32,335 bases of DNA from Muribaculaceae bacterium (lineage in GTDB: Bacteria > Bacteroidota > Bacteroidia > Bacteroidales > Muribaculaceae). Positions 16,484 to 24,011 of the stretch are shown piece by piece (positions within the stretch are counted from its first letter, which is position 1; each line of letters starts with the position of its first letter). The notes beneath the pieces are model-generated. The model was not told the DNA's origin. It saw only the letters and a program-made list of their open reading frames with translations, and did not search any database. A program made the translations under genes and the position numbers. Where the stretch lies: positions 1 to 32,335 of the forward strand of contig JAFOXR010000069.1 of the NCBI GenBank assembly GCA_017391675.1, given 5' to 3'.

Positions 16484-16848
16484 AATTTTCTAACTTTAAA
16501 TATATTAGTTTTTAATTTATTTCACTTTCAATTTCAGCAAGAAAGCATCTCACACTCTTTTCCACAATCAAGTACAACTTCAACCTCGCCAGTCCTGTCG
16601 AAATTTTCATAAAAAAGTTCAATCACAGACCAACAATAATCAAAATTATACCCAAAATGTGGCGGCGCTAACACACAGTTCTCACCTCAACCTTGAAAAT
16701 TTTTGTAAAATTATCATGTATTTTCCTATTAGAAAAATATTTCAAAGGTTTTCTTTAACCTACGACTGTTAAAATCTGCTAACAGAGCACCTGTTTTGAT
16801 AATTTTTGCAAATTCTAGTACATTTACAACCTAATATTGGTTAATATT
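16484..16848. other. 365-base intergenic region upstream of the inositol-phosphate synthase gene
   Basis: No credible gene was seen on either strand. On the minus strand TAATTTTG (16641-16648) fits TAnnTTTG and could drive the synthase gene with a leader of about 155 bases, but no -33 TTTG is in place. Two small inverted repeats (AGGTT/AACCT at 16746-16761 and CTGTTA/TAACAG at 16766-16785) could end the upstream operon, although neither is followed by a clean T run. No known riboswitch consensus was recognised. The length suggests regulated, independent expression of the synthase. Confidence 0.45.
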
Positions 16849-17568
16849 TCACAATAGGGCGTCTGGTATTTCAGCCAATTTTTTCACTTCCACCGAAGCA
16901 TAATCATTCTCTGGCTCATCTCCCCAGCCTTTGCCTTTAAGCCATATCGTCTGGCAACCTATTGACATCGCAGGAACGATATCTTTGCTATAACTATCAC
17001 CTATAACAACGACCTGCTCAGGATTCATGCCCAGTTCTTTTACACCAAGCTTAAATATCATGCCGTCGGGCTTTCTTACCCCTACTACTGCGCTTTCTAC
17101 TATGGAATCAAAATACTTCAGCAAACCATACTCTTCAAGAACCGACTTGAGATTTCCATAGAAATTACTCACCATCACCATGGGATATCTTTCCTTCAAA
17201 GCATCTAGCACAGGCTTAGCTTCTTCTGCACACTCCCTTGCGCTATCGTCACAATACTTGGCTATCTCAACCGACTTTGGCTCAACTTCGTCATTAGCTA
17301 CAAGACCTTGTTCACATAGCCACAAAAGTTCGTTTCTCACTTTCAGAAGCATCAAGTCATAGAAATTGTATTCTGGCTTAACTAGCGGCTGCTTTGCCAA
17401 CAGCCGTTCTGCATATACATAGGCATCACGGAACACAGCCTTGTCCACATTTACTCCACTTTTCTCATAGCCTTTCCATATCACTTCGCTCCAATGCACA
17501 CCACGGCTATCTATAGTACCGCCATAATCAAAGATTATGCCTTTAACATCATTCATACTTGCCATCAT
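16849..17568 (-). CDS. HAD-superfamily protein with atypical motif I (D-Y-G instead of D-x-D)
   Basis: A 239-residue cytoplasmic HAD-fold protein. Motif I is FDYGGTID: nucleophile D14 is present, but the +2 position, normally the general acid/base Asp, is G16. Motif II is MVSNFYGN (S in the Thr/Ser position), motif III is VRKPDGMIF (Lys), and motif IV is VVVIGDSYSKDI. A helical cap occupies about 20-105. Loss of the second Asp occurs in some HAD enzymes that are not simple phosphatases, so calling it a phosphatase is inference. Its start overlaps the end of the upstream CDP-alcohol transferase gene by 20 bases (alternative ATGs at 17565 and 17556 also overlap). This indicates translational coupling and a linked role, for example acting on an inositol phosphate intermediate. 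Confidence 0.82.
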   Translation of the reverse strand: MMASMNDVKGIIFDYGGTIDSRGVHWSEVIWKGYEKSGVNVDKAVFRDAYVYAERLLAKQPLVKPEYNFYDLMLLKVRNELLWLCEQGLVANDEVEPKSVEIAKYCDDSARECAEEAKPVLDALKERYPMVMVSNFYGNLKSVLEEYGLLKYFDSIVESAVVGVRKPDGMIFKLGVKELGMNPEQVVVIGDSYSKDIVPAMSIGCQTIWLKGKGWGDEPENDYASVEVKKLAEIPDALL

Positions 17569-18499
17569 TCAATTCCTCCACGAATTTATCACAGATACCC
17601 TCATGACGCTTAATCATATATATCAGCATGATATTAAGCACCGTAAGTTCAAACAAGAAGTACAAATAAGGCATCTGCACTATTACCGACAAGAACAGCA
17701 CTATTATGCGCGTGTTGAAAGTGAGCATATTGGTATACTTCATAAGAGGCTTGCTCTTCGCTCTGAACGCATCACGGAACGACTGAGGGATTGCCCCGCC
17801 ATAACGGTGGTTAAGTTCACTTCGCAACACTTGCATATAGGGCGTAAACTTTTCCTGATTGGCAGTGTAATTACGATAGAAGAACATCACCAGTTTTGAC
17901 CAGAAATCCTTTTTCCACGACAATTCATTCAACTTTGCATCAAGCACTTTACAGCTATCCAATTCGCTTCCGGCTTCCCCCTTAAGGAAATACAAATGGA
18001 ACTGGCGATAATAATCGGCCGATGAAGCCTGCTTGGCATGGAACAACCCGGCAAATGCAGCAATCACCCATATCAGCCATGGTTGAGCCGCAAAGACTGC
18101 ATCTGTCGCATTAGTGCGCAAGCATATAGCCACATAAATCGCAATGAACCAGAAGTCTCCACTCATTCCGTCAAGAATACGGCCCAATTTAGAATACTGT
18201 TTTGTCATTCGAGCTAGCTGACCATCTGCGCTATCAAATGTATTAGCCCATATTATGAGAAAAATTCCCAAATAATTGAGCCAAAGCAAATCGTCATGAA
18301 AATACAGCAGCACTCCACCACCCACGCCCAAGAATATACTTGCTATCGTAATAGCATTGGGGGTCACACCTATTTTACTGCAAAGCAATGCCCACAGATA
18401 ACCTAACGGGCGATAGAACATCAGGTCAATAAACTCTTCGGTGTCCATCGACTTGAGGCTATTCCTGTACTGTTCCTTTATCTTGTCAAAACTACTCAT
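17549..18499 (-). CDS. Divergent CDP-alcohol phosphatidyltransferase family membrane protein (second copy in cluster)
   Basis: A 316-residue membrane enzyme of the CDP-alcohol phosphotransferase family. It is longer than the usual 180-230 because of an N-terminal extension and a soluble-looking insert at about 160-250. The signature begins as D89-S-A-D92-G-Q-L-A-R97, then eight residues to G106 and D110. The last acidic residue is D115, one position later than the canonical D-x3-D. Several hydrophobic segments (about 46-67, 74-90, 117-126, 135-150, and two near the C-terminus) fit a six-helix fold. It is distinct from the canonical copy at 19495-20184. Beside a nucleotidyltransferase and inositol-phosphate synthase it may use CDP-inositol or another CDP-alcohol; the substrate is inferred only. 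Confidence 0.83.
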   Translation of the reverse strand: MSSFDKIKEQYRNSLKSMDTEEFIDLMFYRPLGYLWALLCSKIGVTPNAITIASIFLGVGGGVLLYFHDDLLWLNYLGIFLIIWANTFDSADGQLARMTKQYSKLGRILDGMSGDFWFIAIYVAICLRTNATDAVFAAQPWLIWVIAAFAGLFHAKQASSADYYRQFHLYFLKGEAGSELDSCKVLDAKLNELSWKKDFWSKLVMFFYRNYTANQEKFTPYMQVLRSELNHRYGGAIPQSFRDAFRAKSKPLMKYTNMLTFNTRIIVLFLSVIVQMPYLYFLFELTVLNIMLIYMIKRHEGICDKFVEELNDGKYE

Positions 18500-18551
18500 T
18501 CTTTTTTTCTTCAGGCTATTTCTTGAGAGACATTCTACTATATTTCTTCAC

Positions 18552-19505
18552 TCAGGACACATACTCAGTGTACCTATCCACAAATTTAGAAAATTTATTC
18601 CACTTCATCAAGCATTTTTCAAAAAGGAATATGCCTAGTACTGCACAGCTTGCGCCTAGTATCACATCAATAAGATAATGATGATAGGAATATACCGCTG
18701 TAAACCAAATGCCAAGCACGATGACAGCAAATACAGCACGCAGCCAATTAGGACATTTTGCCTTCAACGAATACCAGAAAGCAATGACCATATATGCTGA
18801 ATGCAATGAAGGCACTGCAGCAAACACATTAGAGTTTCTTGAATACAGAAAATCAAATATGCCTACGCCTACCATTTCATCAAATCGTCCAAGTCCGGCT
18901 ACATTACCAGGCGTACCGAGTATTGGTTCAAAACCATAATTCATTACATACCACGGTGGCGCTGCAGGATGAATGTAATATCCTGCAAATCCTATAAGAT
19001 TGACAAACAGGAACACCATTGCAAAATGAAGATACACCTTGCGTTGATGAGCAAAATACAAACCTATGCCGAAAATAATGGGTACAGGCACCCAGCATAA
19101 GTAAAACACTCCCGCCATGAAATCCATAAAAGGACAATTGTGTATGGCAAAATACTCGTTAGGAGTAAGCACTCCCGCAGCCGTTGCTATTCCAAACAAA
19201 TCCTTTTCTGCGTCATACAGACCCTTCACATCAACTGGATTAACCATATAGTTAGGTACCATATTCATCCAGTCATAAGAAATGGCGAACAGGGCAAACG
19301 GCATCAATGCCATAACCAGTTTCCGAGTACCGTTATTTGCTAGAAACATACCGCCTATCAGCAAGGCCAGCACCGGATGTTCGGGACGGAATCCCACAAA
19401 TGCAGCCGTCACCACAAGCCAAACGGCAAGACACACAAAAAGAATCACCGACTCCTTGCGTGAAGGCAATTGAATTATCTTATTCATATCCGACTTACTT
19501 TTCAT
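18552..19505 (-). CDS. PAP2-superfamily membrane enzyme, Aur1-like; candidate inositol phosphorylceramide synthase
   Basis: A 317-residue polytopic membrane protein with about six helices. The catalytic segments match the PAP2/Aur1 group: [11 protein letters not shown] (about 177-186), [10 protein letters not shown] with H235, and [11 protein letters not shown] with H276 and D280. The H-H-D arrangement and the PPWY motif mirror yeast Aur1, which moves phosphoinositol from phosphatidylinositol to ceramide. In B. thetaiotaomicron the inositol-lipid locus also includes a PAP2-type protein proposed for this step (from memory). Its start overlaps the end of the upstream phosphatidyltransferase gene by 11 bases; an alternative ATG at 19487 is possible. 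The adjacent genes make transfer to a sphingolipid the leading hypothesis. A lipid phosphate phosphatase is the alternative. Confidence 0.82.
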   Translation of the reverse strand: MKSKSDMNKIIQLPSRKESVILFVCLAVWLVVTAAFVGFRPEHPVLALLIGGMFLANNGTRKLVMALMPFALFAISYDWMNMVPNYMVNPVDVKGLYDAEKDLFGIATAAGVLTPNEYFAIHNCPFMDFMAGVFYLCWVPVPIIFGIGLYFAHQRKVYLHFAMVFLFVNLIGFAGYYIHPAAPPWYVMNYGFEPILGTPGNVAGLGRFDEMVGVGIFDFLYSRNSNVFAAVPSLHSAYMVIAFWYSLKAKCPNWLRAVFAVIVLGIWFTAVYSYHHYLIDVILGASCAVLGIFLFEKCLMKWNKFSKFVDRYTEYVS

Positions 19506-20184
19506 TCTCCAGTTGCTTGCGGCAATGCGCGATACGCACGAATGCTGTTATATTAGCAAGCAATGCTATGAGTCCCATAGCAACAATCACTATCAGCATA
19601 GGGTCAAATGCCGGGGTTTCGGCATTGCTTCCATAAATTCCGCAAGCAATTGCACCTAGACATGTCACAACCACTCGTTCAGGACGCTGCATCAGTCCCA
19701 CCTTGCATTCGATACCCAATCCTTCGGCACGCGCACGCACATAGCTCACCATAAGCGAGCCTACTAATGCTGCGAATGTTATCACAGAGCCTACGAAGTA
19801 TCCGCCTTCCATAAGCATATAGCAGATACCGCCCAATGTCACTAGTTCGCTATAACGGTCAAGGACCGAATCATACATCGCACCGAATGTGCTTTGCATA
19901 TTGCCCAAACGGGCAACCTGTCCGTCAAGCATATCAAACAATGATGACAATATAAGCACTAGCCCCGCTATTCCCACAAGCGAACAATCAACAGTTCCAT
20001 TGCCTGCTATAGCGGCATAAACGAACACTACGGCAGCAGCAAGATTGCCCAAGAAGCCTATAGTTGTAACCATATTAGGCGTAATGCCTATCTTTATCAT
20101 TCCGTACACAAATGGATTTATCACCTTATAGATTCCCATTTGCAGCGCATCGCGCACCTTATTGAATGTACTCTTATTTTCCAT
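19495..20184 (-). CDS. CDP-alcohol phosphatidyltransferase, probable phosphatidylinositol-phosphate synthase
   Basis: A 229-residue inner-membrane enzyme with the complete family signature: D84-M-L-D87-G-Q-V-A-R92, eight residues, G101, D105 and D109 (SVLDR). The later segment [17 protein letters not shown] followed by LMQRPERVV resembles phosphatidylinositol-phosphate synthases of actinobacteria. There the basic residues bind the inositol phosphate group. Predicted reaction: CDP-diacylglycerol plus inositol phosphate gives phosphatidylinositol phosphate and CMP. A PgpA-type phosphatase two genes upstream could then remove the extra phosphate. It overlaps the GtrA-like gene by 11 bases and the Aur1-like gene by 11 bases, so it is tightly coupled. 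Confidence 0.87.
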   Translation of the reverse strand: MENKSTFNKVRDALQMGIYKVINPFVYGMIKIGITPNMVTTIGFLGNLAAAVVFVYAAIAGNGTVDCSLVGIAGLVLILSSLFDMLDGQVARLGNMQSTFGAMYDSVLDRYSELVTLGGICYMLMEGGYFVGSVITFAALVGSLMVSYVRARAEGLGIECKVGLMQRPERVVVTCLGAIACGIYGSNAETPAFDPMLIVIVAMGLIALLANITAFVRIAHCRKQLENEK

Positions 20185-20698
20185 TATGATGTTTTATTTT
20201 TGTCGTTACTTTCTTTACTTTATCTTTCATGCCCACATTCCGGAACACAAAATAGCGCTGAAGCATAAAATTCCAGCAGATAGACACCACTAGCGACACC
20301 GCCAACTGAGCGACGAAGAAGCGCATATCCTGTGCAACGCCCAGTTCATCAAGCAATGTCCAGTCGCCTAAAGCTCCTGTAACAAATGCCGTACCGAAGG
20401 AATTAAGCAGGAGACTGCCAAACCACACCATTGCATATTTCACAGCAACATTCCTTTTACTGCAATCTCCGGCACGGAATGTCCACTTATAGTTTATGCA
20501 GCAATTGATCACACCGCCCGTAGCAGCACCAATTGCCTTAGCGAAGAAGCCATCGTAGGCGACAAGCCCCACTACACTATACAGCACAAAGCTGAGTCCC
20601 ATATCCACCCACGATGCTATCTGCGACGACACCGAGGCCTTAAGGAACAGCAGTATGCCTCTACCTTTTTTCTTTATCGTATTGGTTGTCTCTTCCAT
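20174..20698 (-). CDS. GtrA-like four-helix membrane protein
   Basis: A 174-residue integral membrane protein with four hydrophobic segments (about 27-47, 52-70, 88-110, 127-150). It carries the GtrA-family features [30 protein letters not shown] and a C-terminal [11 protein letters not shown]. GtrA proteins are proposed to flip polyprenyl- or lipid-linked sugars across the inner membrane. Here a role in moving an inositol lipid or its precursor is inferred purely from position. It starts 3 bases after the PgpA-type gene and overlaps the following phosphatidyltransferase gene by 11 bases. The tail is strongly basic ([17 protein letters not shown]), consistent with a cytoplasmic C-terminus. 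Confidence 0.85.
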   Translation of the reverse strand: MEETTNTIKKKGRGILLFLKASVSSQIASWVDMGLSFVLYSVVGLVAYDGFFAKAIGAATGGVINCCINYKWTFRAGDCSKRNVAVKYAMVWFGSLLLNSFGTAFVTGALGDWTLLDELGVAQDMRFFVAQLAVSLVVSICWNFMLQRYFVFRNVGMKDKVKKVTTKIKHHNGK

Positions 20699-20701
20699 TA
20701 A

Positions 20702-21181
20702 TTATACAAAGTAATTAAAAACTACTATCACAATGGCCGCATAGATACCCGAAAGTATATCATCGGCCATTATTCCATATCCGCCTTTCAATTTTTCCAT
20801 ACTGCGAACGCCAAGCGGCTTCACTATATCGAAGAATCGGAAAAGCACAAAAGCAGCCAGTACATATCCCCAATGACCGCTTGCAGGCACTGCCAGCAAC
20901 GCTATCCATTCACCCACGGTCTCGTCCATAACAACACGCGACGGGTCTTCACCCCAATAGCGTTCGCTCACCGACGACGACCAAACTCCAAGCACAGTAA
21001 AAGCCACGATCAACCCCGACAATGTCCACATAAGCGTCGCATAATCCAGCAACGCAAACAGCAGATACCACACAGCCACCCCAAACAGTGCGCCCATTGT
21101 GCCCGGCGCCACTGGAGAGAATCCTGCGCCAAAGCTTGTAGCTATAAGTTTATGGAATATTGGAAACTTTTCCTCTTTCAT
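20702..21181 (-). CDS. PgpA-family phosphatase, probable phosphatidylinositol-phosphate phosphatase
   Basis: A 159-residue membrane phosphatase of the phosphatidylglycerophosphatase A family. Diagnostic segments are SFGAGFSPVAPGTMG (16-30), VVMDETVGEW with acidic residues D and E, FRFFDIVKPLGV, and GGYGIMADDILSG with two adjacent aspartates. PgpA enzymes are Mg-dependent and normally dephosphorylate phosphatidylglycerophosphate. In B. thetaiotaomicron a PgpA homologue in the inositol-lipid cluster is reported to convert phosphatidylinositol phosphate to phosphatidylinositol, and the setting here is the same. It follows the ATP-grasp gene after 59 bases and precedes the GtrA-like gene by 3 bases. 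A housekeeping PgpA role cannot be excluded without seeing the rest of the genome. Confidence 0.9.
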   Translation of the reverse strand: MKEEKFPIFHKLIATSFGAGFSPVAPGTMGALFGVAVWYLLFALLDYATLMWTLSGLIVAFTVLGVWSSSVSERYWGEDPSRVVMDETVGEWIALLAVPASGHWGYVLAAFVLFRFFDIVKPLGVRSMEKLKGGYGIMADDILSGIYAAIVIVVFNYFV

Positions 21182-21240
21182 CTTTCATCTTTCGTCTTCT
21201 TTCAGCTAATTAAATATCACCCGTTTTTCTCCCGCATGTT

Positions 21241-22113
21241 TCACTGACGCTTGGCAACAAATGCCTTAATTTCAGCCAGCACACTCTTAGCGATATACGG
21301 AGCAGCCTCGTTGCAGCATGGAGCAAAACTTGGCCAGTCATTGAAGTCAATTATAGTTATGCTTCCGTCGGGCGACACTATACAGTCCCCTCCATAGATA
21401 GCCACATTCAGTTCCTCACAAGCCAGATTGCAATAACCTTTCAATTTTTCCACATCAAGTGTCAAGCCCTTAGACTCTTCAAGTTCTGCGCCATATCCCT
21501 GCATTGAATGACCAGCCTCATACGGATAGAACCAGTGGAAGAACGGAGTTCCTCTCACTCCATAGAATTTTATAAGGTCTCCAACCAGATGCTTGTTTAT
21601 CACAGCGCGCTCAATGCCACGGTAGAAATACTCCTGAAGCACTTCCTGTGCCTCATCGCGATGACGCACATAGCTCACATCTTCCTTGTGTTGAGAATGT
21701 CCGCCACGCTTCACCCAGCAATTGTTCATGCCGGCTCTTTCCATCGCGTCTTTCACGCTTTCATCGGTATTCACGATAATACTTTCAGGGTAAGGTATTC
21801 CACTTCCCATCAAGATTCTTGCCATACGCTCACGCGTACAGTTTTCTATTCCATATCCGGAATTTACCACAAGTTTACCGCTGTCTTCAAGTTTTTGCAA
21901 CTTATCGATAGAAGCTGCGTCACGACACATATTGAGGACTACTTCCTCCTCGATGTCGCTCGCGCGGAACTTTTCCTCGCTATACACATTCACCACAAAG
22001 CCACGCTTGCGCAGCTGATCGGCCGTCGCATTGAATATTGCGGCATCATTGCCTATGTGGTTCGGTGAATATGCACCCGAACGCATCACTCCTGCTATTC
22101 TTATTTCCGACAT
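21241..22113 (-). CDS. ATP-grasp family enzyme of unknown substrate in the inositol-lipid operon
   Basis: A 290-residue soluble protein with an ATP-grasp architecture. An N-terminal Rossmann-like part (IRIAGVMRSGAYSPNHIGND) is followed by a nucleotide-binding lysine in CWVKRGGHS (K135). A C-terminal metal site is GGDCIVSPDG...TIIDFNDWPSF, with D243, D256 and N258 in the usual D..D-x-N arrangement. ATP-grasp enzymes form acyl-phosphate intermediates and ligate amines or thiols, or act as kinases; the inositol trisphosphate 5/6-kinases share the fold. No carboxylate partner or substrate can be identified here. It sits 23 bases after the nucleotidyltransferase gene and 59 bases before the PgpA-type gene, so a role in making or modifying the headgroup is possible but only inferred. 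Confidence 0.8.
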   Translation of the reverse strand: MSEIRIAGVMRSGAYSPNHIGNDAAIFNATADQLRKRGFVVNVYSEEKFRASDIEEEVVLNMCRDAASIDKLQKLEDSGKLVVNSGYGIENCTRERMARILMGSGIPYPESIIVNTDESVKDAMERAGMNNCWVKRGGHSQHKEDVSYVRHRDEAQEVLQEYFYRGIERAVINKHLVGDLIKFYGVRGTPFFHWFYPYEAGHSMQGYGAELEESKGLTLDVEKLKGYCNLACEELNVAIYGGDCIVSPDGSITIIDFNDWPSFAPCCNEAAPYIAKSVLAEIKAFVAKRQ

Positions 22114-22136
22114 TATCGTTCTATTATTTATTCTTT

Positions 22137-22835
22137 CTATTCACTTATAAATCTCTCGGCAGTTTCAATGTCATTCGCATGATCAACATCAACTATCTTC
22201 TCTATTGGATAAGCCTTCAGTTTCAATCCCGCAGCAATAAGTCCGCGCTGGAAATTACGCATTCGCGACATTCCATTAGCCATGCATTCTTCTAGCACAC
22301 GCACCGCTTTCTCATTGAGTGCATAAACGCCTCCCGACACATACTTCACGCCATCGGCATGCTCGTCCAGGAATGCCTTTATTGAATTCTGTTCATCAGT
22401 CTCCACAAACAGCGGCTTTTCATCATCAATAAAAGGAGTCACGGCCATCATGCCATCATTATCGGTATCCTCGTCAAAGGCTCTTACATAAGAAGCAAAA
22501 TCCTTTTCCTTAAAAACTGTGTCCACCGTAGTCAAGCAGAACTTTCCAGGCTTCATCACGCGTGACAATTCGTAAAAGCTATGCATTGAACTTGGCGTTG
22601 TCTTCACAACCACATTGAGTTCACAACCTGGATTCAGCGTATCAAGCAACGCCTTCACTTCAGTCATTTCTTCATTTACGATTACGCTTATGCTTTCGGC
22701 ATTATTTTCGGCGAATATTCTTATAAGACGAGCTATCATAGGCTCGCCATTAAGTTCCACTAGCGGCTTAGGCTTCTGCACGCCTTCCTGTACCAGTCTG
22801 GAGCCTTGCCCGGCAGCGATTATTGCATAGTTCAT
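22137..22835 (-). CDS. MobA/LicC-like nucleotidyltransferase (candidate inositol-phosphate cytidylyltransferase)
   Basis: A 232-residue cytoplasmic NTP-transferase-fold protein. The nucleotide-binding loop is IIAAGQGSRL (5-14), followed by KPKPLVELNGEPMI (K21-K23) and the metal-site region LTTVDTVF (D105). The C-terminal part has VDVDHANDIETAE, the second metal/substrate region typical of sugar- and alcohol-phosphate nucleotidyltransferases. The ATG at 22835 is preferred to a TTG two codons upstream. It follows pdxA by 12 bases. Members of this family activate choline phosphate, sugar phosphates or inositol phosphate with CTP. Co-location with inositol-phosphate synthase and two CDP-alcohol transferases makes CTP:inositol-phosphate cytidylyltransferase the most attractive candidate. 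The nucleotide and acceptor are not proven. Confidence 0.83.
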   Translation of the reverse strand: MNYAIIAAGQGSRLVQEGVQKPKPLVELNGEPMIARLIRIFAENNAESISVIVNEEMTEVKALLDTLNPGCELNVVVKTTPSSMHSFYELSRVMKPGKFCLTTVDTVFKEKDFASYVRAFDEDTDNDGMMAVTPFIDDEKPLFVETDEQNSIKAFLDEHADGVKYVSGGVYALNEKAVRVLEECMANGMSRMRNFQRGLIAAGLKLKAYPIEKIVDVDHANDIETAERFISE

Positions 22836-22847
22836 GTACAATGGATT

Positions 22848-23957
22848 TTAATGAGTATCCTCGTCCTCTACCTTTGTAAGGTCAAGCACCACATTATCCG
22901 AGCCTTTATTCACATATTGGCGGCGCAACGGGTTACTTGTTATCTCACTGTATATGGCACGATTACGGAATATATCAATTGCGCTGTAAATCGCTTCCCT
23001 GAATGAAGTGTCATCGGCCATGCCTTTTCCTGCAATATCATAACCTGTACCATGGTCGGGCGATGTGCGAACAAAAGGCAATCCTGCTGTATAGTTCACG
23101 CCTGTTTCCATAGCTATCGTCTTGAATGGTGCAAGTCCCTGGTCGTGATACATTGCCAGCACTCCGTCAAACTTATCATACTGTCCGCTACCAAAGAAGC
23201 CATCGGCTGCATATGGTCCAAAGCATAGAATTTTCTTATCATTAGCCTCTTCTATTGCAGGCATGATGATTTCCTGCTCTTCTTTTCCTAGCAGGCCTCC
23301 ATCGCCAGAATGAGGATTCAATCCAAGCACAGCAATGCGTGGGCGCTCAAGCGCAAAATCCTGCTTCAGCGAATGATTGAAAATTTCCAGTTTTTCAAGA
23401 ATCGCTTCTTTTGTAATATACTGAGGAACTTGTGTAATAGGCAAATGAGTCGTTACTAGCGCCACCTTTACACGGTCGTTATACAGAATCATAAGCGATT
23501 TGCTGCCGTCTCCTGCCGATTGTTCCAAGTATTCAGTATGTCCTGGAAAACTGAACTCTTCACTTTGAATAGAATTCTTATTGATAGGAGCTGTAACAAG
23601 CACATCTATCTTGCCGTCTTTCAAATCGGCTACAGCACGCTCAAGAGCCTTGAATGCAGCTTCTCCAGCCGCCTTCGATTCTTGACCAAGTTCTACCTTC
23701 ACCTCTTCAGGCACAACATCAATGAAATTATTCACACCATCTTTCACTCCACTGGCATCTTGCAGCACATTGAAGTTAAGCCCTGGCATATCAAGAGCCT
23801 TTCGGTGATAGGTTGCCACCTTGGTAGAACCATAAAGTACTGGCGTACATAAATCGGTAAATTCAGGCAACGAAAGCGTTTTCAGTATCACCTCATAGCC
23901 TATTCCGTTGGTGTCCCCGTGGGTAATGCCAACGCGTATTTTCTTTTCTTCAGCCAT
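22848..23957 (-). CDS. pdxA: 4-hydroxythreonine-4-phosphate dehydrogenase
   Basis: PdxA oxidises 4-phosphohydroxy-threonine in the DXP-dependent pyridoxal phosphate pathway. I placed the start at 23957 (MAEEKKIRVGITHGD), 49 codons inside the longest frame, because this matches the family N-terminus. The upstream extension would run through the putative promoter and hairpin. The 369-residue product has PGHTEYL, LNPHSGDGG, MYHDQGLAPFK and RTSPDHGTGYDIAGKG. It therefore contains the three metal-binding histidines (in PGHTE, YHDQG and PDHGT). It is the first gene of the operon leading into the inositol-lipid genes. PLP is the cofactor of serine palmitoyltransferase, the entry enzyme of sphingolipid synthesis, which offers a possible metabolic link. 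Confidence 0.95.
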   Translation of the reverse strand: MAEEKKIRVGITHGDTNGIGYEVILKTLSLPEFTDLCTPVLYGSTKVATYHRKALDMPGLNFNVLQDASGVKDGVNNFIDVVPEEVKVELGQESKAAGEAAFKALERAVADLKDGKIDVLVTAPINKNSIQSEEFSFPGHTEYLEQSAGDGSKSLMILYNDRVKVALVTTHLPITQVPQYITKEAILEKLEIFNHSLKQDFALERPRIAVLGLNPHSGDGGLLGKEEQEIIMPAIEEANDKKILCFGPYAADGFFGSGQYDKFDGVLAMYHDQGLAPFKTIAMETGVNYTAGLPFVRTSPDHGTGYDIAGKGMADDTSFREAIYSAIDIFRNRAIYSEITSNPLRRQYVNKGSDNVVLDLTKVEDEDTH

Positions 23958-23978
23958 TAATTCCAACTTAAATAAAAT

Positions 23979-24008
23979 ATTTGGCGAAATTAAGCATTTT
24001 TGCCAAAT
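23979..24008 (-). promoter_or_regulatory. Inverted repeat in the leader of the pdxA/inositol-lipid operon
   Basis: An 11-base-pair stem (23979-23989 with 23998-24008, one G-U wobble) with an 8-base loop lies 21 bases upstream of the pdxA ATG. A second TTTTGGC copy just outside it could offer an alternative pairing. If transcription starts at the proposed promoter, this hairpin would be at the extreme 5' end of the mRNA. It could be an operator, a stabilising structure or chance. Confidence 0.4.
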
Positions 24009-24011
24009 CTG

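Noticed and set aside
16746-16785. Terminator after the HAD gene
   Set aside because: Two short inverted repeats are present, but neither is followed by a clean T run on the minus strand; mentioned only in the intergenic entry.
16484-16848. Riboswitch controlling inositol-phosphate synthase
   Set aside because: No consensus of a known class was recognised and no stable aptamer-like fold was evident by eye.
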